From positions 1 through 55,996 of the forward strand of contig JALERU010000057.1 of NCBI GenBank assembly GCA_022764045.1: a stretch of DNA of 55,996 bases, written 5' to 3'. Positions 25,026 through 33,847 of the stretch are shown here, one piece after another; the stretch's first letter is position 1; every line of letters starts with the position of its first letter. Both the position numbers and the translations under genes were made by a program. Origin of the DNA: Clostridiales bacterium. Lineage in GTDB: Bacteria; Bacillota; Clostridia; Oscillospirales; Oscillospiraceae. Under the pieces are notes generated by a model. It was not told the DNA's origin and made no database searches. It saw only the letters and a list, made by a program, of their open reading frames with translations.

Positions 25026-26078
25026 ATGAATAAGCCCACCCTCGCCGTTCTCTTCGGCGGCTGCTCGCCGGAGTATTCCGTCTCCTTGCAGTCGTCCTAC
25101 GCCGTGCTGTCCAACCTGAATCCGGACAAATACAACGTGCTCCCCCTGGGGATCACCCGAACCGGCCAGTGGTTCCACTTTACAGGGACCTATGACCAGA
25201 TTGCCACCGACACTTGGTGCGAGGACCTGGCCCATCTCACCCCTGTGGTGCTGTCTCAGGACCGAAACCTTCACGGCCTGCTGGTCTTTTCTTCCCAGCA
25301 GCCCCAGCCCCTCCGGGTGGATTACGCCCTGCCCATCCTCCACGGGAAGAACGGAGAGGACGGCACCCTCCAGGGCCTGCTGGAGCTGGCGGGCATCCCG
25401 GTGGTGGGCTGCGGCACCCTGGCCTCCGCCCTGTGCATGGACAAGGACCGGGCCCACAAGCTGGCCTCTCTGGCCGGCGTTTCCGTCCCCGCCTCCCTGG
25501 TTCTGGACCAGGGAGAGGACCCCCAAGCCGCCCTGGCCTTTGCCCGGCAGACGGGATATCCCCTGTTCGTCAAGCCCGTCAAAGCGGGTTCCTCCTATGG
25601 CATCTCCCAGATCCACCGGGAGGAGGAGCTTCTGCCCGCCCTGGACCTGGCCTTCCAGTACGACAACCAGGTCATCTTAGAGGAGACCATCCCCGGCTTT
25701 GAGGTGGGCTGCGCCGTCATGGGAACCCGGGAGCTCATCGTGGGGGAGATTGACGAGATCGAGCTCTCCGGGGGCTTTTTCGACTTCACCGAAAAATACA
25801 CCCTGAAAACCTCCGCCATCCACGTCCCCGCCCGGGTCTCCCCCGAGACCGCCCGGCGGGTGAAGGAGACCGCCAAAACCCTCTACCGGGCCCTGTCCTG
25901 CTCCGGCTTTGCCCGGGTGGACATGTTCCTGACCCCCGACGGCCGGATCGTCTTCAACGAGATCAACACCATCCCCGGCTTCACCGAGCACAGCCGGTTC
26001 CCCGGCATGATGAAGGCCGCCGGGTACACCTTCCCGGAAATTCTGGACACCATCCTCGGGCAGGTGATGGCCCCGTGA
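25026..26078 (+). CDS. vanG: D-alanine--D-serine ligase VanG
   Basis: Makes D-Ala-D-Ser, which replaces D-Ala-D-Ala at the end of peptidoglycan precursors and lowers vancomycin affinity. This 350-residue ATP-grasp enzyme shows LHGKNGEDGTLQG, PLFVKPVKAGSSYGISQI, the omega-loop EKYTLKTS (256-263) characteristic of VanG-type D-Ala-D-Ser ligases, and FNEINTIPGFT. The context (vanXY, vanT) confirms the class. RBS AAGGAGG. No vanR, vanS, vanW or vanY is adjacent. Similar vanG-like clusters in clostridia are often silent or inducible, so resistance cannot be assumed. Confidence 0.95.
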   Translation: MNKPTLAVLFGGCSPEYSVSLQSSYAVLSNLNPDKYNVLPLGITRTGQWFHFTGTYDQIATDTWCEDLAHLTPVVLSQDRNLHGLLVFSSQQPQPLRVDYALPILHGKNGEDGTLQGLLELAGIPVVGCGTLASALCMDKDRAHKLASLAGVSVPASLVLDQGEDPQAALAFARQTGYPLFVKPVKAGSSYGISQIHREEELLPALDLAFQYDNQVILEETIPGFEVGCAVMGTRELIVGEIDEIELSGGFFDFTEKYTLKTSAIHVPARVSPETARRVKETAKTLYRALSCSGFARVDMFLTPDGRIVFNEINTIPGFTEHSRFPGMMKAAGYTFPEILDTILGQVMAP

Positions 26079-26845
26079 GCACCCTCATCCTCACCCCGGA
26101 GGCTATGTATCAAGGGGACCTCATCTTGGTCTCCGCCGCTTACCCCTGTCATCCCCTCCCCTGCCCTGACCTGGTCACGGTGGCAGGCACCCAGGTTCTG
26201 CTGGAGAACCGGGCCGCCCAGGCCTTGGACCGCCTCATGGCCGTCATCGGGGGCTGGGAGGGAATCACACCGGTCAGCGGCTGGCGGGCCCAGGAAGAAC
26301 AGGAGGCCATCTGGGCCGACTCCCTGGCGGAAAACGGCCTGGCCTTTACCCAGACCTACGTCGCCCTGCCCGGACACAGCGAACACCAGACGGGCCTTGC
26401 CATCGACCTGGGCCTGAAAGGAAACCACATCGACTTCATCCGCCCCGACTTCCCCTACCAGGGCCTCTGCCAGGACTTCCGCCGGGCCATGGCCCGGTTC
26501 GGCTTCGTCCAGCGGTACCCAGCGGGGAAGGAGGCCGTCACGGGCATCGGCCACGAGCCCTGGCACTTCCGCTATGTAGGCCAGCCCCACGCCGCCATCA
26601 TGGAGGCCCGGGGACTGACCCTGGAAGAGTATATCCCTTGGCTGCGGGAATTTCCCTACGAAAGCTGTCGTTACCAGGAAAAAAACGCCCGCATTTCCTT
26701 TTTGCGGGCAAATCCCCAGGGGCCCACGGTGCTGGAACGTTCCGATCCCCTGCCCTGTGCCGTCTCGGGCAACAATGTTGACGGCTTTATCATCACCGAA
26801 TGGAGGCAGGCCCATGGAGAAACAGACCAAGTACGGCGGCCTTGA
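26075..26845 (+). CDS. vanXY: VanXY-type D,D-dipeptidase/D,D-carboxypeptidase
   Basis: Removes D-Ala-D-Ala dipeptide and terminal D-Ala so that only D-Ser-ended precursors remain. The 256-residue zinc peptidase of the VanY family has SGWR (68-71), the SxHxxGxAxD motif SEHQTGLAID with His104 and Asp111, and EPWH with Glu161 and His164. No signal peptide, so it is cytoplasmic, as VanXY must be. It starts at GTG 26075, overlapping the vanG stop (GTGA). Its last 32 bases overlap the vanT start. Confidence 0.92.
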   Translation: MSTLILTPEAMYQGDLILVSAAYPCHPLPCPDLVTVAGTQVLLENRAAQALDRLMAVIGGWEGITPVSGWRAQEEQEAIWADSLAENGLAFTQTYVALPGHSEHQTGLAIDLGLKGNHIDFIRPDFPYQGLCQDFRRAMARFGFVQRYPAGKEAVTGIGHEPWHFRYVGQPHAAIMEARGLTLEEYIPWLREFPYESCRYQEKNARISFLRANPQGPTVLERSDPLPCAVSGNNVDGFIITEWRQAHGETDQVRRP

Positions 26846-28937
26846 CGCCTTTAAGATCATTGCGGCTCTTCTGGTGGTGGCCATCCACACCTCCCCCCTG
26901 ACCACCTACTCCCCCGACGGGGATTTCCTCCTCACCCGGAGCCTGGCCCGGGTAGCGGTGCCCTTTTTCTTCATGGTCACGGGGCACTTTGTCCTGGGAG
27001 GCGTGTTAGAGGGCGAGCAGCCGGTTTCTTCCCTGTGGCGGCAGGTAAAAAAGATTTTGCTTCTCTACCTGATCGCGGTGATCCTCTACATCCCCGTGGG
27101 AATCTACGCCGGGCACTACCAAGATCTGACCCCCCTGTCCGCCCTGCGCCTGCTGGTCTTTGACGGCACCTTCTACCACCTGTGGTATTTCCCCGCCTGT
27201 GCCACAGGGCTGCTCCTGGTGTATCTGCTCAGCCGGGTTCTCCGGGGATGGGGTCTCATGGCGGTCACCGTCCTTCTCTATTTCATTGGCCTCTTTGGAG
27301 ACAGCTACTACGGTCTCAGCGCTGCCCTGCCCCCGCTGGCAGCCGCTTACGAGGCGGGGTTCCAGGTCTTTTCCTTCACCCGCAACGGCCTGTTTATGGC
27401 CCCCATTTTCCTCCTGTTGGGGGCCCGGCTAGGGCGGAAGCCCTCCTCTGTGCCGGCGGCGGTGAACGGGATCGGGCTGGTGCTCTCCCTCATTTTGCTC
27501 TCGGCCGAGGCCTTCGCCCTGCGCCACTTCGACCTCCAGCGCCACGACAGCATGTATCTGCTGCTGCCGGTGGTGATGGTCTTCCTCTACCGGCTGCTGC
27601 TGGACTGGAAGATTCAGGTCCCGGTGGCCTGCCGGACTCTCTCCACCTGGGTGTACATCCTTCACCCGGCCATGATCGTGGTCATCCGGGGATTCGCCGG
27701 GGCGGTGGGCCTGACGGCCCTGCTGGTGGAGAACAGCCTGATTCACTATCTGGCGGTGTGCGCCCTGGCCTTTCTGGCGGCGGGGGTCGTCACCTGGTTC
27801 CTGTCCCGGCGCCATCCGCCCCAGCCCAGCCGCAGCCGGGCCTGGATCGAGGTGGACCGGGCCGCCCTGGCCCACAATGTCACCGCCCTCCAGGCCCTGC
27901 TTCCCCCGGGCCGCCAGCTGATGCCCGCCCTCAAGGCCAACGCCTACGGCCACGGGGCCCTGCCGGTGGCCAGGGAGCTGGCCCGGCTGGGGGTCACCGC
28001 CTTCTGCGTGGCCTGCCTGGAGGAAGGGGTCCAGCTGCGCAAGGGCGGCCTCAAGGGGGAAATCCTCATTTTAGGCTACACCCACCCCGACCAGTTTCCC
28101 CTTCTGCGCCGGTACAAGCTCACCCAAACCATTGTGGACTTCCCCTACGCCGCCCAGCTCAACCAGTTTGGCAAGACCCTCCCCGTCCACCTGGCCGTGG
28201 ACACGGGGATGCACCGTCTGGGGGAACCCAGCCACCACCTGGAGCAGATCTGCCAGATCTTCGCCATGAAGCACCTGGATATCCGGGGCATCTACACCCA
28301 CCTGTGCACCGCCGACGGAACTACGCCCCAGGACCGGGCCTATGTCCAGCGGCAGGTCCAGGCCTTTTCCCAGCTGCTGGAGGAGCTGAAAAACCGGGGA
28401 CTCCCCCTGCCCAAGGTCCACCTTCAGGCCAGCCACGGGCTGCTGAACTACCCCCATCTGCCGGGGAACTATGCCCGGGTGGGGATCGCCCTATACGGCC
28501 TGCTCAGCTCCTATGGGGACCTGACTGCGGTGGAAGCTGACCTCCGGCCCGTTCTCTCCCTCCATGCCCGGGTGTCCACGGTAAAACCTCTCTCCCCCGG
28601 CAGCGCCGCCGGCTACGGCCTGGCCTTCGTGGCCCAGCGTCCCACCCAGGTGGCCGTGGTTACCATCGGCTACGGGGACGGCCTGCCCCGGTCCCTTTCC
28701 GGGGGTCAGGTCCTCATCCACGGCCAGCGGGCCCCCATCATCGGGCGGATCTGCATGGACCAGACCCTGGTGGATGTCACCGACCTGCCTGCGGTCCAGG
28801 CGGGAGACCAGGTGACCCTCATCGGCACCGCCGGCGGCGAGACCATCACCGCCTACGACCTGGCCCGCCAGGGGGACACCATCACCAACGAAATTCTCAG
28901 CCGCCTGGGCCCTCGGCTGGAACGGATTGTGATTTGA
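26814..28937 (+). CDS. vanT: Membrane-bound serine racemase VanT
   Basis: Supplies D-Ser to VanG. In 707 residues the N-terminal half (about 8-340) is an acyltransferase-3-like bundle of about ten membrane segments. The C-terminal half (about 342-705) is an alanine-racemase fold with the PLP lysine Lys374 in ALKANAYGHG, the loop IYTHLCTADG and the catalytic IGYGDGLPRS region. This fusion and length are those of VanT. The start at ATG 26814 has GGAGG at 26802-26806 inside vanXY; 19 extra upstream codons in frame lie within vanXY and are rejected. Confidence 0.95.
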   Translation: MEKQTKYGGLDAFKIIAALLVVAIHTSPLTTYSPDGDFLLTRSLARVAVPFFFMVTGHFVLGGVLEGEQPVSSLWRQVKKILLLYLIAVILYIPVGIYAGHYQDLTPLSALRLLVFDGTFYHLWYFPACATGLLLVYLLSRVLRGWGLMAVTVLLYFIGLFGDSYYGLSAALPPLAAAYEAGFQVFSFTRNGLFMAPIFLLLGARLGRKPSSVPAAVNGIGLVLSLILLSAEAFALRHFDLQRHDSMYLLLPVVMVFLYRLLLDWKIQVPVACRTLSTWVYILHPAMIVVIRGFAGAVGLTALLVENSLIHYLAVCALAFLAAGVVTWFLSRRHPPQPSRSRAWIEVDRAALAHNVTALQALLPPGRQLMPALKANAYGHGALPVARELARLGVTAFCVACLEEGVQLRKGGLKGEILILGYTHPDQFPLLRRYKLTQTIVDFPYAAQLNQFGKTLPVHLAVDTGMHRLGEPSHHLEQICQIFAMKHLDIRGIYTHLCTADGTTPQDRAYVQRQVQAFSQLLEELKNRGLPLPKVHLQASHGLLNYPHLPGNYARVGIALYGLLSSYGDLTAVEADLRPVLSLHARVSTVKPLSPGSAAGYGLAFVAQRPTQVAVVTIGYGDGLPRSLSGGQVLIHGQRAPIIGRICMDQTLVDVTDLPAVQAGDQVTLIGTAGGETITAYDLARQGDTITNEILSRLGPRLERIVI

Positions 28938-28941
28938 ACAA

Positions 28942-28983
28942 AGAACCCCCTGAGAACAGCGCTGTTCTGTTCTCGGGGGGTTC
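28942..28983 (+). terminator. Hairpin after vanT
   Basis: GAACCCCCTGAGAACA pairs with TGTTCTCGGGGGGTTC with one mismatch. No T-run follows, so it may stabilise the 3' end or act as an imperfect terminator. Confidence 0.5.
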
Positions 28984-29001
28984 GACCTCCGGCCCCCTCA
29001 T

Positions 29002-29030
29002 TTGCAAATTCTTTGCCGCCGTGATACACT
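29002..29030 (+). promoter_or_regulatory. Promoter of the MATE gene
   Basis: TTGCAA (29002-29007), 17 bases, TACACT (29025-29030), 33 bases before the start codon. Confidence 0.6.
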
Positions 29031-29063
29031 GGCAGCGCAAGTTTTATCGCAAGGAGGCCCGCC

Positions 29064-30404
29064 ATGTTCGCCAAACGAGACCTGACCCAGGGGAGCATTT
29101 CCCGGGGCCTGCTGGGGTTTGCTCTGCCCCTGATCCTGGGGAACCTGCTCCAGCAGCTTTACAATCTGACGGACACCTGGATCGTGGGGCGGTTTCTCGG
29201 CCCCGACGCCCTGGCGGCGGTGGGGTCCTCCTACACCCTCATGACCTTCCTCACCTCCATCCTGCTGGGGCTGTGTATGGGCAGCAGCGTCTATTTCTCC
29301 ATCCAGTTCGGCCGCCGGGACCCGGACCGGCTGCGCAACGGGATTTTCCAGGCCTTTCTCCTCATCGGTTTTCTCTCCCTTTTGCTCACGGGCCTAGTCT
29401 ATTGGGCCCTGGACCCCATTCTGGGCCTCCTCCAAATCCCCAGTGAGATCGTGGCTTTGACCAGGACCTATCTCCTCTGGGTCTTCGGGGGCATTTTGGC
29501 CACCTTCTTCTACAATTTTTTCGCCAACCTTCTCCGCGCCGTGGGGGATTCCGCCTCTCCCCTGGCCTTTTTGGGGGTGTCGGTGGGGCTGAACATCGGC
29601 CTGGACCTGCTCTTTGTCATCCCCCTGTCCATGGGGATTCAGGGGGCGGCCATGGCCACGGTGATCGCCCAGTACATGGCCGGCCTGGGGCTCTTTCTCC
29701 ACACCTGGCGGACCTTCCCCGATCTCCGGGTGGGAAAGGAGGACCGCCGCTGGGACCGGAGTACCCTAAAAAGCCTGATGAACCTCTCCTTCTTCACCTG
29801 CCTGCAGCAGTCGGTGATGAATTTTGGCATTTTGATGGTCCAGGGCCTGGTGAACTCCTTCGGCCCGGCGGTGATGGCCGCCTTCGCCGTGGCAGTGAAG
29901 ATCGACACCCTGGCCTACATGCCCGTCCAGGACTTTGGCAACGCCTTTTCCACCTTTGTGGCCCAGAACTACGGGGCGGGCAAGGCTGGCCGCATCCGCG
30001 CCGGGAAGCGCCAGGCGGTCCTGTGGGTGGTCCTCTTCTGCCTAGTCATGGGAGGCCTGGTCTGCCTGCTGGCCCCCCGGCTCATGGCCGCCTTTGTGGG
30101 GGCGGGGGCTGCGGAGGTCATCGCCATCGGCACGGGGTATCTGCGGATTGAGGGGGCCTTCTACCTTGGCATCGGCATCCTCTTCCTGCTCTACGGCTAC
30201 TTCCGGGCAGTGAACCGGCCCGGGGTGTCGGTGGTGCTCACTGTCTGTTCCCTGGGGACCCGGGTGGCCCTGGCCTACGGGCTGTCTTCCCTCCCCGCCG
30301 TGGGCGTCACCGGGATCTGGGTGGCCATCCCCATCGGCTGGTTTTTGGCCGACGCCGTGGGACTCTTCCTCCTCCGGCGGGAGGGGCAGAAGGGCTTGGG
30401 ATAA
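29064..30404 (+). CDS. MATE family multidrug exporter
   Basis: A 446-residue, 12-segment membrane antiporter (Na+ or H+ driven) of the MATE family, DinF/NorM-like branch. Seen: the N-terminal PLILGNLLQQLYNLTDTWIV with the conserved Asn/Asp membrane residues, and the repeated half beginning with NFGILMVQGLVNSFG. The substrate is unknown; drugs or cationic metabolites are usual. It has its own promoter and a good AAGGAGG and is closed by a terminator, so it is not part of the van operon despite adjacency. Confidence 0.92.
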   Translation: MFAKRDLTQGSISRGLLGFALPLILGNLLQQLYNLTDTWIVGRFLGPDALAAVGSSYTLMTFLTSILLGLCMGSSVYFSIQFGRRDPDRLRNGIFQAFLLIGFLSLLLTGLVYWALDPILGLLQIPSEIVALTRTYLLWVFGGILATFFYNFFANLLRAVGDSASPLAFLGVSVGLNIGLDLLFVIPLSMGIQGAAMATVIAQYMAGLGLFLHTWRTFPDLRVGKEDRRWDRSTLKSLMNLSFFTCLQQSVMNFGILMVQGLVNSFGPAVMAAFAVAVKIDTLAYMPVQDFGNAFSTFVAQNYGAGKAGRIRAGKRQAVLWVVLFCLVMGGLVCLLAPRLMAAFVGAGAAEVIAIGTGYLRIEGAFYLGIGILFLLYGYFRAVNRPGVSVVLTVCSLGTRVALAYGLSSLPAVGVTGIWVAIPIGWFLADAVGLFLLRREGQKGLG

Positions 30405-30418
30405 CCCGCTCCAAACAG

Positions 30419-30461
30419 AAAGCGCCTCTCCCCGGCATTGACTCGGGGAGAGGCGCTTTTG
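30419..30461. terminator. Bidirectional terminator between MATE and peptidase genes
   Basis: AAAGCGCCTCTCCCCG pairs with CGGGGAGAGGCGCTTT around a 9-base loop. The genes converge here. Confidence 0.92.
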
Positions 30462-30491
30462 TGGGTTGTTTCAGGGAAAACGGGGGGAGGC

Positions 30492-33400
30492 TTACTTCAG
30501 CACCCCTTCCAGGCGCATGAGCATGGTTGCCACCTGGGCGCGCTCCGCGCCGCCCTGGGGCGCCAGGGTGTTGGCGCTCACCCCGCCGATGATGCCGGTG
30601 CTCACAGCCCAGGCCATGGCGGGCTGGGCGTAGCCGCTGACGGAGGCAGCGTCCTGGAAGGCGGACAGGTCCTTCTGGGCGGTGACGTCAGCGCCCTTGT
30701 ACTGGGCGTAGCGATAGAGGATCACGGCCAGGTCCTCCCGGGTCACGGTGTCCTCGGGGCCGAACTTCCCGTTGCCATAGCCACCCACGATGCCGTTGGC
30801 GGCGGCCCAGGCCACCGCGTCGGTGTACCAGGTGCCGTCGGGCACGTCGCTGAACTGGCTCTTTTCGGTCACGGCGGGCTGGCCCTCCATGCGGTAGAGC
30901 ATGGTCACGATCATGGCCCGGTCGGTGGTGGTCAGGGGTTCAAAGGTGGTGGCGCTGGTGCCGTTCATGATCCCCTGGTCGGTGACATACTTCACGGCCT
31001 CATAGAACCAGTCGCGGGTATTCACGTCAGTGTAAGGCAGGCCGCTGGAGGTGACTTCATCCACAGGGATGCTGGCGGAGACGGTGGCGTTGTTCAGGGT
31101 GATGGTATAGTTCTGGCTATACTTGGCCATGCCGGGCTCCCAGGCGTAGATCACCAGGGCCAGCTTGTGGCCGGCCTCCACCTCATAGAGGTTGGGCTGG
31201 AGGTTGAGGGTGTAGTTATAATACTTGCCCTCTTCCAGCTTCACCTTGTCGGCGGCGGTGGAGGAGGCGTAGCCGGAGCCGGGGTTGCACAGGTCCATCC
31301 AGCCCCGGGCGATGATCTTATAGTTCACCTGCGTGGGCTTCATCTCCACCAGGTCAAAGTTCTTCAGGCCGCCACCCATCCAGGCGCCGCCCTTGGCCAG
31401 GGTGTTCTTGTCCACATAGGTGGGGTTGGTGTTAAAGGCGGGGAAGGTCTTGCCCGCAGGGGCCAGGTCCACCAGCATGGCGCTGACCATCAGGCCGTCC
31501 CGGTCGATGAGGGCGGCGTTGGGGGTGTGCACGGTTTCGCCGGTGGTGGCGGCGCCCATGTAGTTGTCGTGGTCCAGGTTGGCGGGGCTCACTTGGTTGT
31601 CGTGGTCCACCACGGCCATGGTCTCCCCTCTGGGGGCAGTGACGGTCTTGCCGTTGGTGGTAGCTGCCTGGAAGTTCACGGCCACAGAGCCCTTGATGAC
31701 GGTGTCGGCGGTGACGTCCATGGTGTACATGGCGCTGGAGGCCGTGGAGCCGCCGGTGAAGGTATCCTTCCAGTTGCTTCTGTCCACGCCGATGGCGGCG
31801 TAGTCGCTGCTGATGGTGGAGGTCTTCCCAGCAGCGGAGCCGGTGAGGGTGATGGCCTTGTCGGTCTTCCAGGCGTCATAGGTGTTCCACACCTGGGCGT
31901 CGTGGCTGCTCTGGGCGGTGACGGCGGGCATGTTCTCAATGCCGTTGTCCACGCCGTAGAGGTAGTGGCTGAACCACTGGTTCAGGATTTCATCATAGGA
32001 CTGATCGCCGATGCGGAACTGGATGCCCTGGGAGGGATAGGTGGGGGTCAGGTGGCCGTCCTGGTGGAGCAGGAGCTTGGCGGTGACCCCAGCCTTCTCA
32101 TAGGCCTGGTACATCAGGTCAAACTGCTTGGTCTTCACGTTGTCGTCGTTGAGGCCGTGGACGATCAGGGCGGGGCACTGGATCTTCGAGGGGTCCAGGG
32201 TGTAGTCCCGGTTGGCCCAGTGGTCGCTGTAGTCGCCGTTGGTGGCCAGCTGATCCTGCTGGATCTGATACAGATAGCTGCCGTACTTTTCCTGAATGGT
32301 GGCCCAGTCGGCCTTATCCAGGTAGCGGCCGGCACAGTAGAGGGCCAGCACGTCGGAGTAAGCAGGGTCGGTCTCCGTGGAGATCCCCTGGCTGTTGGTG
32401 TATTCATACCAGCTGGCGATGCCGGCCACGGGGACGATGGTGTCCAGACCTTCAACGCCCGTGGCGGCCAGGCCGAACTGGGTGGTGCCGGCATAGGAGC
32501 GGCCGGTCATACCCACGCTGCCGTTGGACCAGTCGGCCTTCACGGGGATGTTGCTGGTCTTGTCGGTGTAGGCCACGCGGTCGCCGTGAAGCCACTCGAT
32601 GACGCACTTGAAGGCGTCGATCTCCAGGTCCGTACCGCAGGTCTCAAAGCCGTCGGAGCCCATCGTGCCCAGGCCGCCGCATTCCACCACGGCAAAGCCG
32701 CGGACCAGGTAATAATCATACCAGTCCAGGTCCTCGTAGTCGTACATATCCTCGTACTCGTTCCAGTAGTACCAGTCTTTGGAGTCGGCGTTCTTGGCGG
32801 CCTCCAGGGTGCTCACCGTGTCGCCGGCGGGGGTCCGCTTGGCGGGCTGGCTGTACATGCTCTCGATGTCATAGCCCTGGTCATTGTAGAGATCTCTATC
32901 GCCCCAGAAGGGGGTGCAGCCGGTGATATAGGGACGGGCCTCATAGATAGTGGCGGCCGCATAGTCCCCCTCGGCAGCGGCCCGGGGCACCTGGACCAAT
33001 GCTTTCACCAGGTCCAGCTTGCCGTCGCCGTCGGTGTCGTAGTTGGTCTCCACATAAACGCAGGAGCGGATGATGTCGCTCTTGGCGTTGTCATAGCCCT
33101 TCTCCACCGCGCCGGAGGTGTAGGGGAAGATGGGCTGGGCCTTGCCGTTCATAAACAAAGGCTCCAGAGTGTCGCCGCTCAGGGCATCCCGCAGGGTGTT
33201 GGCGGCCTTCTCCATCACCTTCAGGTTGGCCTGGGTGCAGGGGGCGGTGGGGTCGTAGTTTGCGATTCCGTCGGTCATGCCCATGCTCTCGGCCATAGCG
33301 TTGTAGTCAGCGGGATAGGTCCCAAGCTGGTTGGCCTTCATCCCCGCCCAGTGGAGGAGGAAAGCCACCGCTTCCTGGTTGGTCACCGCCTGGTCACCCT

Positions 33401-33575
33401 TGCCGGAGACCGGCAGATCCAGGTTGGGGGCGTCCTTGGTCAGCTCCGCCCAGGTCACCGCCGGGGCATTGGCCGCGGTGACGGCGCCGTCCGCCTCTCC
33501 CGTGGCCAGGGCCGGGGAGACCAAAGACAGTGCCAGCACCAGGCACAGGAGCAAACTGGTCACTCTTTTCTTCAT
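30492..33575 (-). CDS. Exported S15 (Xaa-Pro dipeptidyl-peptidase-like) hydrolase with SLH repeats
   Basis: A 1027-residue secreted protein. Signal peptide about 1-25 (ending ALA). Residues 40-135 resemble a degenerate helical SLH-like or PepX N-terminal region. The alpha/beta-hydrolase core (about 150-550) has the nucleophile Ser360 in GRSYAGT, Asp477/478 in HGLNDDNV and His504/508 in HQDGHL, matching the S15/CocE order. A beta-sandwich (about 560-850) of the X-Pro peptidase C-terminal type follows. Three SLH repeats (about 855-1025; e.g. YTDVNTRDWFYEAVKYV) should tie it to cell-wall polymer. The likely role is release of Xaa-Pro dipeptides from peptides outside the cell. The gene stands alone with a consensus promoter. 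Confidence 0.9.
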   Translation of the reverse strand: MKKRVTSLLLCLVLALSLVSPALATGEADGAVTAANAPAVTWAELTKDAPNLDLPVSGKGDQAVTNQEAVAFLLHWAGMKANQLGTYPADYNAMAESMGMTDGIANYDPTAPCTQANLKVMEKAANTLRDALSGDTLEPLFMNGKAQPIFPYTSGAVEKGYDNAKSDIIRSCVYVETNYDTDGDGKLDLVKALVQVPRAAAEGDYAAATIYEARPYITGCTPFWGDRDLYNDQGYDIESMYSQPAKRTPAGDTVSTLEAAKNADSKDWYYWNEYEDMYDYEDLDWYDYYLVRGFAVVECGGLGTMGSDGFETCGTDLEIDAFKCVIEWLHGDRVAYTDKTSNIPVKADWSNGSVGMTGRSYAGTTQFGLAATGVEGLDTIVPVAGIASWYEYTNSQGISTETDPAYSDVLALYCAGRYLDKADWATIQEKYGSYLYQIQQDQLATNGDYSDHWANRDYTLDPSKIQCPALIVHGLNDDNVKTKQFDLMYQAYEKAGVTAKLLLHQDGHLTPTYPSQGIQFRIGDQSYDEILNQWFSHYLYGVDNGIENMPAVTAQSSHDAQVWNTYDAWKTDKAITLTGSAAGKTSTISSDYAAIGVDRSNWKDTFTGGSTASSAMYTMDVTADTVIKGSVAVNFQAATTNGKTVTAPRGETMAVVDHDNQVSPANLDHDNYMGAATTGETVHTPNAALIDRDGLMVSAMLVDLAPAGKTFPAFNTNPTYVDKNTLAKGGAWMGGGLKNFDLVEMKPTQVNYKIIARGWMDLCNPGSGYASSTAADKVKLEEGKYYNYTLNLQPNLYEVEAGHKLALVIYAWEPGMAKYSQNYTITLNNATVSASIPVDEVTSSGLPYTDVNTRDWFYEAVKYVTDQGIMNGTSATTFEPLTTTDRAMIVTMLYRMEGQPAVTEKSQFSDVPDGTWYTDAVAWAAANGIVGGYGNGKFGPEDTVTREDLAVILYRYAQYKGADVTAQKDLSAFQDAASVSGYAQPAMAWAVSTGIIGGVSANTLAPQGGAERAQVATMLMRLEGVLK

Positions 33576-33667
33576 CAGTTCTCTACCTTCTTTCGCAGAA
33601 TTCCTCGCTGCCCGCCGCAGAGACGTAGGACATTTATTCTGTAGTCCGACAGCGAATAGACGATTTT

Positions 33668-33696
33668 AGTATAGGACTTCTCACCGGGAAAGTCAA
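33668..33696 (-). promoter_or_regulatory. Promoter of the S15-SLH gene
   Basis: On the minus strand TTGACT (33696-33691), 17 bases, TATACT (33673-33668), about 90 bases before the start. Confidence 0.82.
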
Positions 33697-33795
33697 ATCA
33701 TATTGCCGAAACCGGAAAAATTTTCGGATTTTTTGATAGATTTCGCTCCCGTCCTAAGCGATTCCCCCTTGTATCCCAGAGAAGGTTTCCCCCTG

Positions 33796-33830
33796 AAAAA
33801 ACCGGGAAGGCGGTGCCTTCCCGGTTTTTT
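33796..33830. terminator. Terminator of the envelope-polymer operon
   Basis: AAAAAACCGGGAAGGC, loop GGT, GCCTTCCCGGTTTTTT: a perfect 16-bp stem with runs on both sides, 17 bases after the minus-strand operon's last stop. Confidence 0.93.
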
Positions 33831-33847
33831 CGATCCATTTTATGGAT

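Noticed and set aside
28942..29063. MATE exporter as a member of the van operon
   Set aside because: A separate promoter (TTGCAA-N17-TACACT) and a long hairpin lie between; MATE genes are not part of known vanG operons.
30438..33644. 1068-residue plus-strand open frame
   Set aside because: It lies entirely opposite the S15-SLH gene, is full of Gly/Val/His repeats from complementary GC-rich codons, has no RBS and runs across the terminator at 30419-30461.
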